Translations under genes and position numbers: made by a program
Part shown: positions 16,445 through 25,050 of the stretch, in pieces
Numbering within the stretch: the first letter of the stretch is position 1
Layout: each line of letters opens with the position of its first letter
Origin: Planctomycetota bacterium
GTDB lineage: Bacteria > Planctomycetota > Phycisphaerae > WQYP01
Length of the DNA: 64,000 nucleotides
NCBI GenBank assembly: GCA_021818445.1
Contig: JAKAEB010000004.1
Location: 1-64,000 of the forward strand
Direction of reading: 5' to 3'
Notes under the pieces: model-generated
Told to the model about the DNA's origin: nothing
Seen by the model: only the letters and a program-made list of their open reading frames with translations
Databases searched by the model: none

Positions 16445-17239
16445 TCAGGGGGTATTAAGGCCTGTGCCCAGTTCGGCGACAAACTGGCCGGCGGCTTTAA
16501 CCGGGTCGGTTCCATTTTCCATAGCAGCGCTGATACGGCGCACCAAAGCGCTGCCGACGATTACACCGTCGGCCTTGCCGGCCAGGGCGCGGACGTGCTG
16601 GGGCGAAGAAATACCAAAACCAACACAGACGGGGCGTTGGGACATTTTTTTGATGTTGACGATTTTTTCTTCCAGCCCGGGTGGTAAGGTGGTGCGCTCC
16701 CCGGTAATGCCACTGACCGAAAGGTAATAGACAAACCCGGTGCACCAGCGAAGGATTTCATTTTGGCGTTCGGCGGGCGTTGTGGGGGCTACCAGCAGGC
16801 AGGCGGACAGCCCGGCCCTGGAAAGTTCGGTAACAATCGCGGGAGCCTCTTCGATGGGTACGTCCGGCAGCACCATGCCGGTGAAACCGGCGTCGGCGAA
16901 GTTTTGTGCGAATTGCTGCGTGCCAATTTTAAAAATAATACTAAAGCTGGCCATCGCCATCAGGGGGACTTTTACACCCGCTTTGCGACTTCGGCGTACC
17001 GCATCAAGGATGGCGGGTACCGTGACGCCGCTGGATAGTGCGCGGTAATAGCTATCCTGGATGACCGGCCCATCGGCGATCGGATCGGAAAACGGGATGC
17101 CCAATTCAATACATCCGGCACCGGCATTCTGAATGGCAAGCAACATGGGGGTAAGGAGATCAAGCGATGGAAACCCGGCGGTGAGAAAAGGACACAAAAT
17201 GGTGCGGCCGGGGGTAAAGACGGTGTCGATGACATTCAT
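16445..17239 (-). CDS. trpA: Tryptophan synthase alpha chain
   Basis: Cleaves indole-3-glycerol phosphate to indole and glyceraldehyde 3-phosphate; the indole passes to TrpB. The sequence has the TIM-barrel hallmarks: ELGIPFSDPIADGPVIQ with the catalytic Glu and Asp, VLPDVPIEE, and the phosphate-binding GFGISSPQHV and VGSALV near the end. The segment usually reading like LMxYxN is LMAMASFSIIFKIG here, a divergent version. The start at 17239 (MNVIDTVF) fits the family; 15 codons upstream would run into the terminator of the next gene. No trpB is adjacent, so trpA stands alone. Confidence 0.93.
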   Translation of the reverse strand: MNVIDTVFTPGRTILCPFLTAGFPSLDLLTPMLLAIQNAGAGCIELGIPFSDPIADGPVIQDSYYRALSSGVTVPAILDAVRRSRKAGVKVPLMAMASFSIIFKIGTQQFAQNFADAGFTGMVLPDVPIEEAPAIVTELSRAGLSACLLVAPTTPAERQNEILRWCTGFVYYLSVSGITGERTTLPPGLEEKIVNIKKMSQRPVCVGFGISSPQHVRALAGKADGVIVGSALVRRISAAMENGTDPVKAAGQFVAELGTGLNTP

Positions 17240-17268
17240 AAATCTGCACTTTGCTACGAGTTTTGGAA

Positions 17269-17302
17269 TAAAAAAAAGATCCACTGACGGGCAGCGGATC
17301 TT
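17269..17302 (-). terminator. Rho-independent terminator of the 17344-18753 gene
   Basis: Read on the minus strand: AAGATCC, a 13-nt loop, GGATCTT, then a run of seven or more T. It ends the BRCT-like gene before trpA, so trpA needs its own promoter downstream of it. Confidence 0.85.
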
Positions 17303-17343
17303 GAGTTATTAGCGGTGCCTGGTCAATGGGCAAAACGCTGCGA

Positions 17344-18753
17344 TCAGTCACCCGGCTGCAGCGGATGGACATAGTAGCCGACCATCGCAAGAAACCGGTT
17401 GGCATCGAGAACGGGAATCGACAGCGACTGCGCCGTAGTCTGAAGCCTGTTGTACCGGGTCAGCGATTCTTTCTGCATGCTGGCCAGTGCCGTCGTATCG
17501 CGCGACGGGGTGGCCGGTGCAACCGTGGTGGATGGCGGCGAACCGAGCACGACAAAATCGGTCTGACTGGTGAGGTGATTGACAACCTTGCCACCCCAGG
17601 CCTTGATCATACGGATGATCTGTGCGCGACCGGCGGCGGTTGGAATGCCGTTGCCGTTGACGTCGAAATTGCCATAAACCACAAAGGTATAGTGCCGATT
17701 GCGATCGCGTGAGTAGACGGGGTTGGCGATGATATCACCCGGGTAGACGGCCTGATTACGGGCGACGTGGGTAATGCGGGCCACGGAGGCGTAGCGTCCG
17801 ACCTTGGTGACCAGAATTGACCCCTTGCCACCGGCGTGAGTGCCGCTGCCTACGCCCTTCTCCGGGCTGTAAACGGCAAAACTCATACCCACGGAGATGT
17901 GATCCGTTTTGCCAAGATCAATGTAAACCAAGTCTCCATTGGATGAAACTTTTAATACCTTACCTGCGGCCTGGGCTGCAATGGCACCAGCGCCCTGGCT
18001 GGGTGGCCGCGAGCCGGCGATGGTTTGCCGCAACTGGGCAATGGTCATATTTTTTGCGGCAATTTCCTGTTTGTACTGCTGGGTCTGCACCGCCTCATCG
18101 CGCAGTCCGGATACGTATTTGGTCTGCTGGGTTGAAATTTTATTTTGAAACTGGGAAGCCTGCGCCGCCACTTCTGCCGCAAGACTGTTGCGTTGCGTGG
18201 TGAGCGCGACGATACGCGTTTCGGCGGCGGCCAGCTTACGTTTCATCGCCGAGAGATTGGCGTTGAACGAGGCTTCAACGGCATGAAAGCGGCGCCGATA
18301 GTTTCGGTAGAGGGCGTGATACTCGTCGGCACTTTTATTGGCTGCGGCCAGACGAACGCCAAGCTTTTTAACGGCCGTAATCAGGGATGTCCCCGATTGC
18401 ACGCCCACGGCACTAAGGGCACCGTTGGCCATGCCACCGACGCCGACAATTTGAGATACCGGAGCGCTGGTGCCAGCGATGGCCTGCTTAAGCTCGGCAA
18501 TTTGTTTGAGAAGTTGCTGTACGACGGTTTTGTTGGGCGACGCGGCCGATATGAGCGGGCTGAGTTGAGGATTCGACTCTGCCATGGGTGAAACGTACAG
18601 TGCCAACTTGCTCTTCGCAGCGGATGCCTGTTTTTGCAACTTACCGACTTGCAAGTAAAAAACTATTGCAAACGCGGTTGCGATCACAAAAAGGAAAGCA
18701 AGGAAAATAGTACCTACAGGGAGAGCGCTGCGACTTTGTTTGCTTATCGCCAT
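17344..18753 (-). CDS. Membrane-anchored coiled-coil protein with C-terminal BRCT-like region
   Basis: About 469 residues. Near the N-terminus a membrane helix (ALPVGTIFLAFLFVIATAFAIVFYL cut here: residues about 9-33) is followed by a long coiled-coil (KLQKQASAAKSKL through QLRQTIAG, to about residue 265), a small beta domain (KVLKVSSNGDLVYIDLGK ... ISVGMSFAVYSP) and a C-terminal segment HYTFVVYGNFDVNGNGIP, then IIRMIKAWGGKVVNHL, TDFVVLG and IPVLDANRFLAMVG, which reads like a BRCT fold. BRCT normally serves DNA-repair contacts, so its presence on a membrane protein is odd. The ATG at 18753 has GGAGG upstream. Ends at a clear terminator. Function unknown. Confidence 0.7.
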   Translation of the reverse strand: MAISKQSRSALPVGTIFLAFLFVIATAFAIVFYLQVGKLQKQASAAKSKLALYVSPMAESNPQLSPLISAASPNKTVVQQLLKQIAELKQAIAGTSAPVSQIVGVGGMANGALSAVGVQSGTSLITAVKKLGVRLAAANKSADEYHALYRNYRRRFHAVEASFNANLSAMKRKLAAAETRIVALTTQRNSLAAEVAAQASQFQNKISTQQTKYVSGLRDEAVQTQQYKQEIAAKNMTIAQLRQTIAGSRPPSQGAGAIAAQAAGKVLKVSSNGDLVYIDLGKTDHISVGMSFAVYSPEKGVGSGTHAGGKGSILVTKVGRYASVARITHVARNQAVYPGDIIANPVYSRDRNRHYTFVVYGNFDVNGNGIPTAAGRAQIIRMIKAWGGKVVNHLTSQTDFVVLGSPPSTTVAPATPSRDTTALASMQKESLTRYNRLQTTAQSLSIPVLDANRFLAMVGYYVHPLQPGD

Positions 18754-19522
18754 CGGTAAGTGCCTCCAGTGCCAAAGACCGAACATGAACCGACGAGATT
18801 GATGATGTCATATTGCAGGCACACACCTGCGGACACGTTTGTCACGTATGGCCCGCCGATTCTGCCCCCAATAATCGCCGGACAAGCCGCGATGGTCAAG
18901 TGGTCATGGTTGGGTGCCGCATTTTGGGCGTGGCAATTTTTCCGGGCAGACGTGAAATCACCGGAAAATAGACGATTGGCGTTTTTCCCCGGACCTTCCT
19001 GAAACGCCCAAGCGGGTGAGGACGCGCGCCCCCAATGGGTTCGCGAAAAGATTGCCACGCCCCGCATTTTTGCCCGTTTTTGGATGCAGCCGCGGGGTTG
19101 GTGAGACGGATAAGCGGGCACTGCAATGGAAGGCGGTTAGCGGCTATTTTGGCGGGTGTTTCGGCAAATGCTGGCTTAAACTTTAATTTTTATATTTATA
19201 AAATTTCACGACGCCCGCTTCAATGGCCTTATATTTATCGGTTTGTGCAAAAATTCCTTTGACTTTGCCCCTCAGATGTAGTATCCTTTGCATCGGAGGC
19301 GAGACTCCAACAGCTTGTGTAAACCCCATCGGGTCAGCGGGCTGTGCCGGAAGTCGATTAAAACCTCCAGATGTAAAAATTGCGGCCGCTCGATAGTCAT
19401 TGCCTCGCAGAGCGGCGGTTTGGGAAGCAGAAAGCAAGAATGTTAATTGGGCTTTAAGCCTTGCGCCGGCCGTTTTGCCGCGCAGTGGACGAAGCTGGGA
19501 TGTTTTATTCAGGAGGGGGATG
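18754..19522. other. Divergent intergenic region with an AT-rich palindrome and a PEP-CTERM leader
   Basis: About 770 bp without a supported gene. It contains TTTTATA-tt-TATAAAA at 19188-19203, a good promoter at 19259-19287 and, after it, a leader of about 230 nt before the PEP-CTERM gene. The left part (18760-19180) shows nothing recognisable. Confidence 0.6.
19259..19287 (+). promoter_or_regulatory. Sigma70-type promoter for the PEP-CTERM gene at 19523
   Basis: TTGACT at 19259-19264, 17-bp spacer, TATCCT at 19282-19287. Predicted transcript start near 19294, giving a leader of about 230 nt in which ACAGC (about 19308) can pair with GCTGT (about 19341). Confidence 0.6.
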
Positions 19523-20224
19523 ATGTTTACGCGACCAAGTGATTGGAGGCGGACTGTGAAAGATAACAACGGCAGAAAAGGCGTTTGGGTAGCTGCCGCC
19601 CTGTGTGTTGCGGGGCTGGTGGGTATCACTGCCACCGCCCGGGCGACAACGACGGTGGTGAACTATGATGCCGACGGTCCGGCCTCCATGGCGTACTCGG
19701 GTGTTAATTCCCAAACCTACTGGGAATTTGGCGGGAACCTGGACAATTCCGCAAAATTTGTCGATTTGGGCAATTCCGGTTTTTCCAGTGCTACCGGCGG
19801 GGTGCCATCGCCCGCCCAATATAATATTAATAATGAGAAGGTGTGGGTTTATGTGCTTAACCAGAGTGGCAAGGGCAACGGAAGCATAAACCCGGTAAAA
19901 GGCGGCGAACTTACGCAGGTGGATTCCGACCAGCAGTACCTCGCGGGCCTGATCAGCATTGGCGTATCGACGCCATCGCCGCTGCCGGGAACGCCCTACC
20001 CGCCCGCGCCGGTGTTCAATGTGCGGTCATACGGCCGGTCGCTGACGCCCACACAAGGGTATTCTTATAACAGCCCCGCCGTGCATACGGGCACGGTGAC
20101 CACCACCATTCCGACCACGCCGACGCCGGAGCCGGCTGCCTTGGCGCTGCTGGGAATGGGGGCCGTGGGTATTGTGCTGACGCGCAAGCGCCCGACGGAT
20201 AAAGGACAGGGCGAAACAAATTGA
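19523..20224 (+). CDS. PEP-CTERM sorting domain protein
   Basis: Predicted secreted protein of about 233 residues. A basic N-terminus (FTRPSDWRRTVKDNNGRKG) leads into a Sec signal (VWVAAALCVAGLVGITATARA). The C-terminus is TPTPEPAALALLGMGAVGIVLTRKRP: Pro-Glu-Pro, a hydrophobic helix and a basic tail, the exosortase/archaeosortase sorting signal. The body is unassigned, rich in Ser, Gly, Asn and Pro. AGGAGG stands six bases before the ATG at 19523 (an ATG at 19520 is also possible). No exosortase gene is in the window. Confidence 0.82.
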   Translation: MFTRPSDWRRTVKDNNGRKGVWVAAALCVAGLVGITATARATTTVVNYDADGPASMAYSGVNSQTYWEFGGNLDNSAKFVDLGNSGFSSATGGVPSPAQYNINNEKVWVYVLNQSGKGNGSINPVKGGELTQVDSDQQYLAGLISIGVSTPSPLPGTPYPPAPVFNVRSYGRSLTPTQGYSYNSPAVHTGTVTTTIPTTPTPEPAALALLGMGAVGIVLTRKRPTDKGQGETN

Positions 20225-20421
20225 AAGTACGGGTGGCGAAGGTTTTGGAGCCACCTGATTGCGATATGGGTTATTGGAGAGTTGCAGAGTAAGTCGGTTT
20301 GACAGGAGGAGCCGAAGACAGAAACAAAAAGAAGATGAGAGCAAGGGAATGAAGGTCATTGCACTGGGGCAAAAAGCGTTTTTTGTACCCGGTGTTTGGA
20401 TTATTAAGGGAGTATACCTCA

Positions 20422-21225
20422 ATGCGACTCACTCATCTCTCTCTCGTCTGTTCTGCCGCGCTCATGGTGTCGGCAGGTGTGGCTTGTGCTGTGCCCGCTG
20501 ACATGGGTGGATTCACCAATTCTGCGACGCCTGGTGCCACTTATGGCCAACTGCTAAGCCCATTTAACGTTTCCACCAGTGCGACGGCTTCGCAGGACAA
20601 CACATTTTTATCGCAGGACCAGTTAAACCCGGGTAAATCATTCTCGCTGTCATTTGATTACAGCTACGGGTTTACGGGTGCCACCACCACTTCATATGCC
20701 CCCAATGGCACACTGACGAAGTTTTTTCTGCAGAATTCGACAGGAACGCAGTATTCGTTCACGCTTGATCCATCCGTGGGCGGTTCCGGGGCGCTGGGGT
20801 CTGGTACAGGCTCGGGTGGCAGTGGTGGTAGCAGCGCTGGCTACAGCGTCACGGCGGGGCCGAATTCTTTCACCATTACCTCCAAATTTCTCTACGCTGG
20901 CACGCTCAACAAAGTGGGATTGCTTTACGACGCCACCACTGGTGCACTTGATTTATCCATCGTCAGCACCGGTAATGGTGAGCAGACCATTGCTTTGAAT
21001 AATCCGGCGACGGACCCCATTAATCTGGGCACTGTGCTGGGAAACGCGGCCAGCTTTGGCTTTGAGGGGATCACCGGGACCACGCCCGTTACCCAGACGA
21101 TTGGAAATTTCCAGTTGATTCAGCCGTCATCGTCCACGTCGACACCGGAGCCGGCATCGCTGGCGTTGCTGGCGTTATCTTGCGGTGGCTTGGCGTTGGC
21201 TGCCCGCCGCCGTCCAACCCGCTGA
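20422..21225 (+). CDS. PEP-CTERM sorting domain protein
   Basis: About 267 residues. Signal peptide MRLTHLSLVCSAALMVSAGVACA, a beta-rich Thr/Ser/Gly body with a low-complexity GSGTGSGGSGGSSAG stretch near the middle, and the C-terminal signal TPEPASLALLALSCGGLALAARRRP. The body phrases (FSLSFDYSYGF, KFFLQNSTGTQYSFTLD) resemble secreted jelly-roll proteins but no family can be named. ATG at 20422 with GGGAG upstream. A strong terminator follows at 21296. Confidence 0.82.
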   Translation: MRLTHLSLVCSAALMVSAGVACAVPADMGGFTNSATPGATYGQLLSPFNVSTSATASQDNTFLSQDQLNPGKSFSLSFDYSYGFTGATTTSYAPNGTLTKFFLQNSTGTQYSFTLDPSVGGSGALGSGTGSGGSGGSSAGYSVTAGPNSFTITSKFLYAGTLNKVGLLYDATTGALDLSIVSTGNGEQTIALNNPATDPINLGTVLGNAASFGFEGITGTTPVTQTIGNFQLIQPSSSTSTPEPASLALLALSCGGLALAARRRPTR

Positions 21226-21295
21226 TGGTGGACAGGTGTTGCGGGACGGAAAACCGCCTGTACTGTTGACGCATTGAAAAAGGCTCGTATGGCCG

Positions 21296-21316
21296 AAGGC
21301 CTGCGGGCCTTTTTTT
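21296..21316 (+). terminator. Rho-independent terminator
   Basis: AAGGCC, loop TGCG, GGCCTT, then five more T residues: a perfect 6-bp stem plus T-run, 70 bp after the PEP-CTERM stop codon. Confidence 0.88.
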
Positions 21317-21654
21317 CGCGCTTGAATCCGCTGCCGACATTCCATGCAGTTATCGAGCCGAGCCGGGCTGACGTTTCCCGGCCCGCACATGTGAAAAATG
21401 CCCCCTGTTGCCACTTCATCGCACACCATTGAGCGCAAGTGCCCAGTTTGCCGATAATATCGGGGAATGCCCATTGGGATTTGGGCATATGGTGGATGTC
21501 GGCTTGCAACCGGTCGGCAGTCCCCGTAAAACTAGGGGTTCGTCGCACGTACAAATCTGTGCGGATGTGGGGGAGTTTGGCGGGTGCTGGCTGTTTCGGG
21601 CGTTTTGGCAGGTCCGAAAGATGTTTGGTCGATTACGTCCTTCAGGGAAGTTAG
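21317..21654. other. Intergenic region upstream of the kinase gene
   Basis: About 340 bp with no gene. It holds the palindrome CCGATAATATCGG at 21451-21463 and a small CCCC/GGGG hairpin near 21522-21538. Presumably includes the kinase promoter, which I could not place. Confidence 0.5.
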
Positions 21655-22980
21655 ATGATGTCCACTGATCCTTCCGCATCGGTTTCGCCATCGGCTTCAT
21701 CGCGCAGCGATACGTTGCTCGGCAAGCTGGCCGTGGATCAGAAGTTGTGCACTTCGGATGAACTTAGCGATTGCATGGCGCTTCAGGCCGAGTTGGAGCG
21801 CGAGAATAACCATCGTTCGCTGGCTGACATACTGGTGGCCAATGGGTACGTGACCCAGACGCAGTTGAGCCGCGTGCTTAAGGCGATTGAAGAGCAAAAG
21901 ACCTTTCAGCAGATACCCGGTTTTCAGATTGTGTCAAAGCTGGGTTCCGGGGCGATGGCGACTGTGTATAAGGCACGGCAATTGTCGCTTGATCGGATGG
22001 TCGCCATAAAAGTTCTGCCCAAGCGCATGAGCGAAAATCAGGAATTTGTCGACCGATTTTACAAAGAGGGTAAGGCGGCGGCCAAGCTGAACCATGCGAA
22101 TATTGTGGGTGCCTATGACGTGGGTGAAGCGGGCGGCTACCACTACTTTGTGATGGAGTATGTGGAAGGCAAGACCGTTTACGACCATCTGGTCGATAGC
22201 GGGAAGCCGTATCCGGAGAAGGAAGCGCTCAAAATTATTATTCAGGTTTGCCGGGCACTGGTACACGCCCACGCCCAGGGATTGATCCACCGTGATGTGA
22301 AGCCCAAAAATATCATGATTGCGCCCGATGGCACGGCAAAACTTGCGGACATGGGTTTGGCGCGTGAGGCCGGCGACAAAGAGGTGGCGCTGGCGGAGGC
22401 GGGCAAGGCGTATGGAACGCCTTATTACATTTCGCCGGAGCAGATACGCGGTGAGGTCAATATTGATTTTCGCTCGGATATCTATTCGTTGGGGGCCACC
22501 CTTTATCACATGGTGACCGGTCGCGTTCCGTTTGAAGCCCCGTCGCCCGCCGCCGTAATGCACAAGCATCTGAAGGATGATCTGGTACCGCCGGATCACA
22601 TTGTTACCACGCTATCCGCGGGGATATCGGAAATTATTGAAGTGGCGATGGCGAAGGACCCCAAAAAGCGCTACAGCAGTACCAATGACATGCTGGCCGA
22701 TCTGGAAGCGGTTGCACGCGGTGAGCCACCCATGCTGGCCCGGAAATCTTACGATTTGACATCGCTGGCGAAGATGGAAAAAGATGCTGCCAGCCTGTCG
22801 GATGAGCATGGGCTTAATGCGGTTGAATTCGAGGAGGAAAAGACCATCGATCTGGGATCGAAATCTCTCCAGCAGAGGCTTTCCGATCCGCTGGTGCTGG
22901 GACTGCTGGCGGCACTGGTCTTTGCCATTATTATCATAATAATTGAATTTTCCGTCATTCTGGGCGGTAAAACGCACTGA
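21655..22980 (+). CDS. Serine/threonine protein kinase with C-terminal membrane anchor
   Basis: Hanks-type kinase of about 441 residues. Residues about 20-85 (LLGKLAVDQKLCTSDELSDC ... LADILVANGYVTQTQLSRVL) look like the N-terminal domain of GspE/PilB-type ATPases, two LG-x-LV-type repeats. The kinase domain follows: glycine loop LGSGAMATVYKA, Lys in VAIKV, HRDVKPKN catalytic loop, DMG in place of DFG, and SPEQ in place of APE. A single hydrophobic helix near the C-terminus (LVLGLLAALVFAIIIIIIEF cut: about 415-435) anchors it, so the kinase domain stays inside the cell. No PASTA or other sensor domain follows the helix. GGGAAG lies upstream of ATG 21655; the next codon is also ATG. Confidence 0.93.
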   Translation: MMSTDPSASVSPSASSRSDTLLGKLAVDQKLCTSDELSDCMALQAELERENNHRSLADILVANGYVTQTQLSRVLKAIEEQKTFQQIPGFQIVSKLGSGAMATVYKARQLSLDRMVAIKVLPKRMSENQEFVDRFYKEGKAAAKLNHANIVGAYDVGEAGGYHYFVMEYVEGKTVYDHLVDSGKPYPEKEALKIIIQVCRALVHAHAQGLIHRDVKPKNIMIAPDGTAKLADMGLAREAGDKEVALAEAGKAYGTPYYISPEQIRGEVNIDFRSDIYSLGATLYHMVTGRVPFEAPSPAAVMHKHLKDDLVPPDHIVTTLSAGISEIIEVAMAKDPKKRYSSTNDMLADLEAVARGEPPMLARKSYDLTSLAKMEKDAASLSDEHGLNAVEFEEEKTIDLGSKSLQQRLSDPLVLGLLAALVFAIIIIIIEFSVILGGKTH

Positions 22981-23137
22981 TAACCTGCCGAAAAGTCCGT
23001 CGGCCAACTGAATATTCGAATCGCGTACTTCAACTGACGCGGGGTGGGACTGCGACCGCCATTCAGGCATAGGCTACTGATAAAATAATGGACGGACCAC
23101 TTGAACCGTAGTTCAGGTGGCCTTCAGGCTGCGCCCG

Positions 23138-23167
23138 GGCCCCCCTACAGTTGCCTGAAGGGGGGCC
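23138..23167 (-). terminator. Strong GC hairpin downstream of the PEP-CTERM gene
   Basis: GGCCCCCCT and AGGGGGGCC form a perfect 9-bp stem around a 12-nt loop, and the flanking GCCTTCAGG/CCTGAAGG words allow an alternative larger structure. There is no T-run, so it is terminator-like rather than a classic terminator. Confidence 0.5.
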
Positions 23168-23188
23168 ACGAGCATCAGAAAATTCCAG

Positions 23189-24142
23189 CTATATTTGCGC
23201 CCGTCGTCGTCGGAGCAACAGACAGCCGGCGGCCAACCCGACGCCGATGAGTGCGACGGATGCAGGCTCAGGCGTAACGGTAACGTTGTCGATGCCGATC
23301 GTATCGCCGGCGAAACCGTTGTACCAGCCCTCGAACCAGAGGCCATAGTTATTCCCGCCTAATTGTGACGCGGGCATTGGCGATGTGCCGGTAAATGACC
23401 CCAACACGGTGCCCCCGAGGGTGGAGACCGTGAAAGTGTTTTGCACATAGCCACCGGACCCCTTATCGAAGCTGACGGCAAAGTTGTACCACCCGGATTG
23501 GGTGATGGTCGCAAAATCTGAATTCGACGCTGAGGGGAGGACGTCGATCGCGCCACCAATCGTCACCTCCGGCGTATTATTTACCGTGGGAGCCGCGACA
23601 TAAAACTGCGTTTCATCGCCTTGGTTCGTCTTGGCGCCTTGGGCATTGTAGGTATTGTACGCGGCGTCGCCAGTGATGCTGTTGCTTGGCGATGCGTCCA
23701 ACTGGAACCCTTGCGTTGCCCCGGGACTTGCCGCCCAGCCAGCGACATTGACGTACATATCCACCGACTCGGTGAAATTTCCGGTATAGCTTTGCTGTGC
23801 GCCGCCGAAATAAGCAGCGGTTGCCTGGCCGTAGGTTTTATCGGTGGGCAGATAGGTGTTGTGCACATTGGTGATCTCCGCGTAATAACCGCCGCTTGCT
23901 GCGGTGAGGCCGAGCGTACCACCTCCACTGGCAACGCGCGTAATGTCCGCACCCGGTTGGATCGAGTACGCGCCAGTCGACGGGTCGGTGATCACCGGGC
24001 CAGAGAAATCCTGCGTGCTTCCGGGAGTCTCAAACCCGTTGAAATAGGGTTGGTTTGCGAATGCAGAGGGTGCGACGGCCGCCCCCGCGGCTAAACCCAC
24101 CGCAATAAGAATACCATTGCGAACCATGCTATTGATTTTCAT
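23189..24142 (-). CDS. PEP-CTERM sorting domain protein
   Basis: About 317 residues. Signal region MKINSMVRNGILIAVGLAAG with AAVAPSAFA before the mature start NQPYFNGFETPG. The body (YYAEITNVHNTY, FTESVDMYVNVAG, GWYNFAVSFDKGSGGYVQ) has the look of a jelly-roll carbohydrate-binding or LamG-like domain, and the end is GIDNVTVTPEPASVALIGVG followed by a hydrophobic stretch and RRRRAQI. AGGAG precedes the ATG at 24142. A 12-bp palindrome at 24170-24181 sits about 30 bp upstream. Confidence 0.82.
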   Translation of the reverse strand: MKINSMVRNGILIAVGLAAGAAVAPSAFANQPYFNGFETPGSTQDFSGPVITDPSTGAYSIQPGADITRVASGGGTLGLTAASGGYYAEITNVHNTYLPTDKTYGQATAAYFGGAQQSYTGNFTESVDMYVNVAGWAASPGATQGFQLDASPSNSITGDAAYNTYNAQGAKTNQGDETQFYVAAPTVNNTPEVTIGGAIDVLPSASNSDFATITQSGWYNFAVSFDKGSGGYVQNTFTVSTLGGTVLGSFTGTSPMPASQLGGNNYGLWFEGWYNGFAGDTIGIDNVTVTPEPASVALIGVGLAAGCLLLRRRRAQI

Positions 24143-24169
24143 TAGTGCTTGCTCCTAATACCCTGTCCC

Positions 24170-24181
24170 CCCAAATTTGGG
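24170..24181. promoter_or_regulatory. Palindrome upstream of a PEP-CTERM gene, possible operator
   Basis: CCCAAATTTGGG is a perfect 12-bp palindrome 28-39 bp before the ATG of the minus-strand PEP-CTERM gene, a position suited to a repressor or activator site. Confidence 0.35.
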
Positions 24182-25050
24182 ACGACACAAACCACTGCAG
24201 CACGGCAAGTGCCCGACAAAAATAGATTTGTGAAATACTACTTAAGTGCGCTCTTGCTCTAGCGGCAACTTAAACGAGGAAGAGGAACATCCTCTCACCT
24301 CCCAACACAATGAGCATAAGTCATTGCCGTCCGATTGTCAAGGGAAAATTTATAACTTTCTTAAATGGCCGCGGTGCGGGGCGAAGTTGAAGTGAAAACA
24401 GTGTCCCCACTTCGATGGCAAGTTTATGAGAGTTGTGCGAGGGTTGCGAATCGCTTTTCTCAGAACAAGGACGCGAACATGTGCGTCGTTTTGCTCTGGT
24501 CCGGCGTTGGCACGTGTTGCGAGTCACTCTGGGTCGGATGACCACACCTATGCCGCGTTCTACTCACAGTCCCCCGGCACAAGCCGTACCGCAATGTGGC
24601 AATCTTTTCGTCCCCAGCGCAGTTGTGGCGCGGACGGTCACCGGACATTTACGGAATGCTTGCATCCGACAACAACCTTTTCATTATGCCAAAATGCCGC
24701 GCATTCATCTTCCGACTGAAGCAATACGCATCAATCAGGGCGCAGTCCGGGTGCTGGGGTGCCGCGGTCATGTAACGTGAGTTCGGGATGAGAGATCACG
24801 ATTTTTACCAATATCGAGCGACTTTCCCGCAACTGTACGGTGAATCGTAGAAAATAGCACGCGTATTTTCGAGGCGGGCGCAATGCCGAGGCGTTTTTGA
24901 CGCGCGGGCACAAGGCACGCGGCTAAATGGGGTGGCGGGCGTGAAACGGCTTGCAGTCATGTATCTGCAAGGCCGATGCGGAAGGTATACAATATCACTG
25001 AACAGGCTCCGACGAGAGTTTTGGGAATTATCGAGGCCAGCGGGACTGAT
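24182..25050. other. Gene-poor region
   Basis: About 870 bp between divergent genes. Several short overlapping frames exist (for example 24426-24719) but none has a ribosome site, a recognisable product or convincing codon use. Near 24899-24945 is a copy of the dispersed module GCACGCGGCTAAATGGG also found near 268. Confidence 0.5.

Noticed and set aside
24426..24780. Overlapping plus-strand frames in the gene-poor gap
   Set aside because: No ribosome site and no recognisable protein; codon use looks random.
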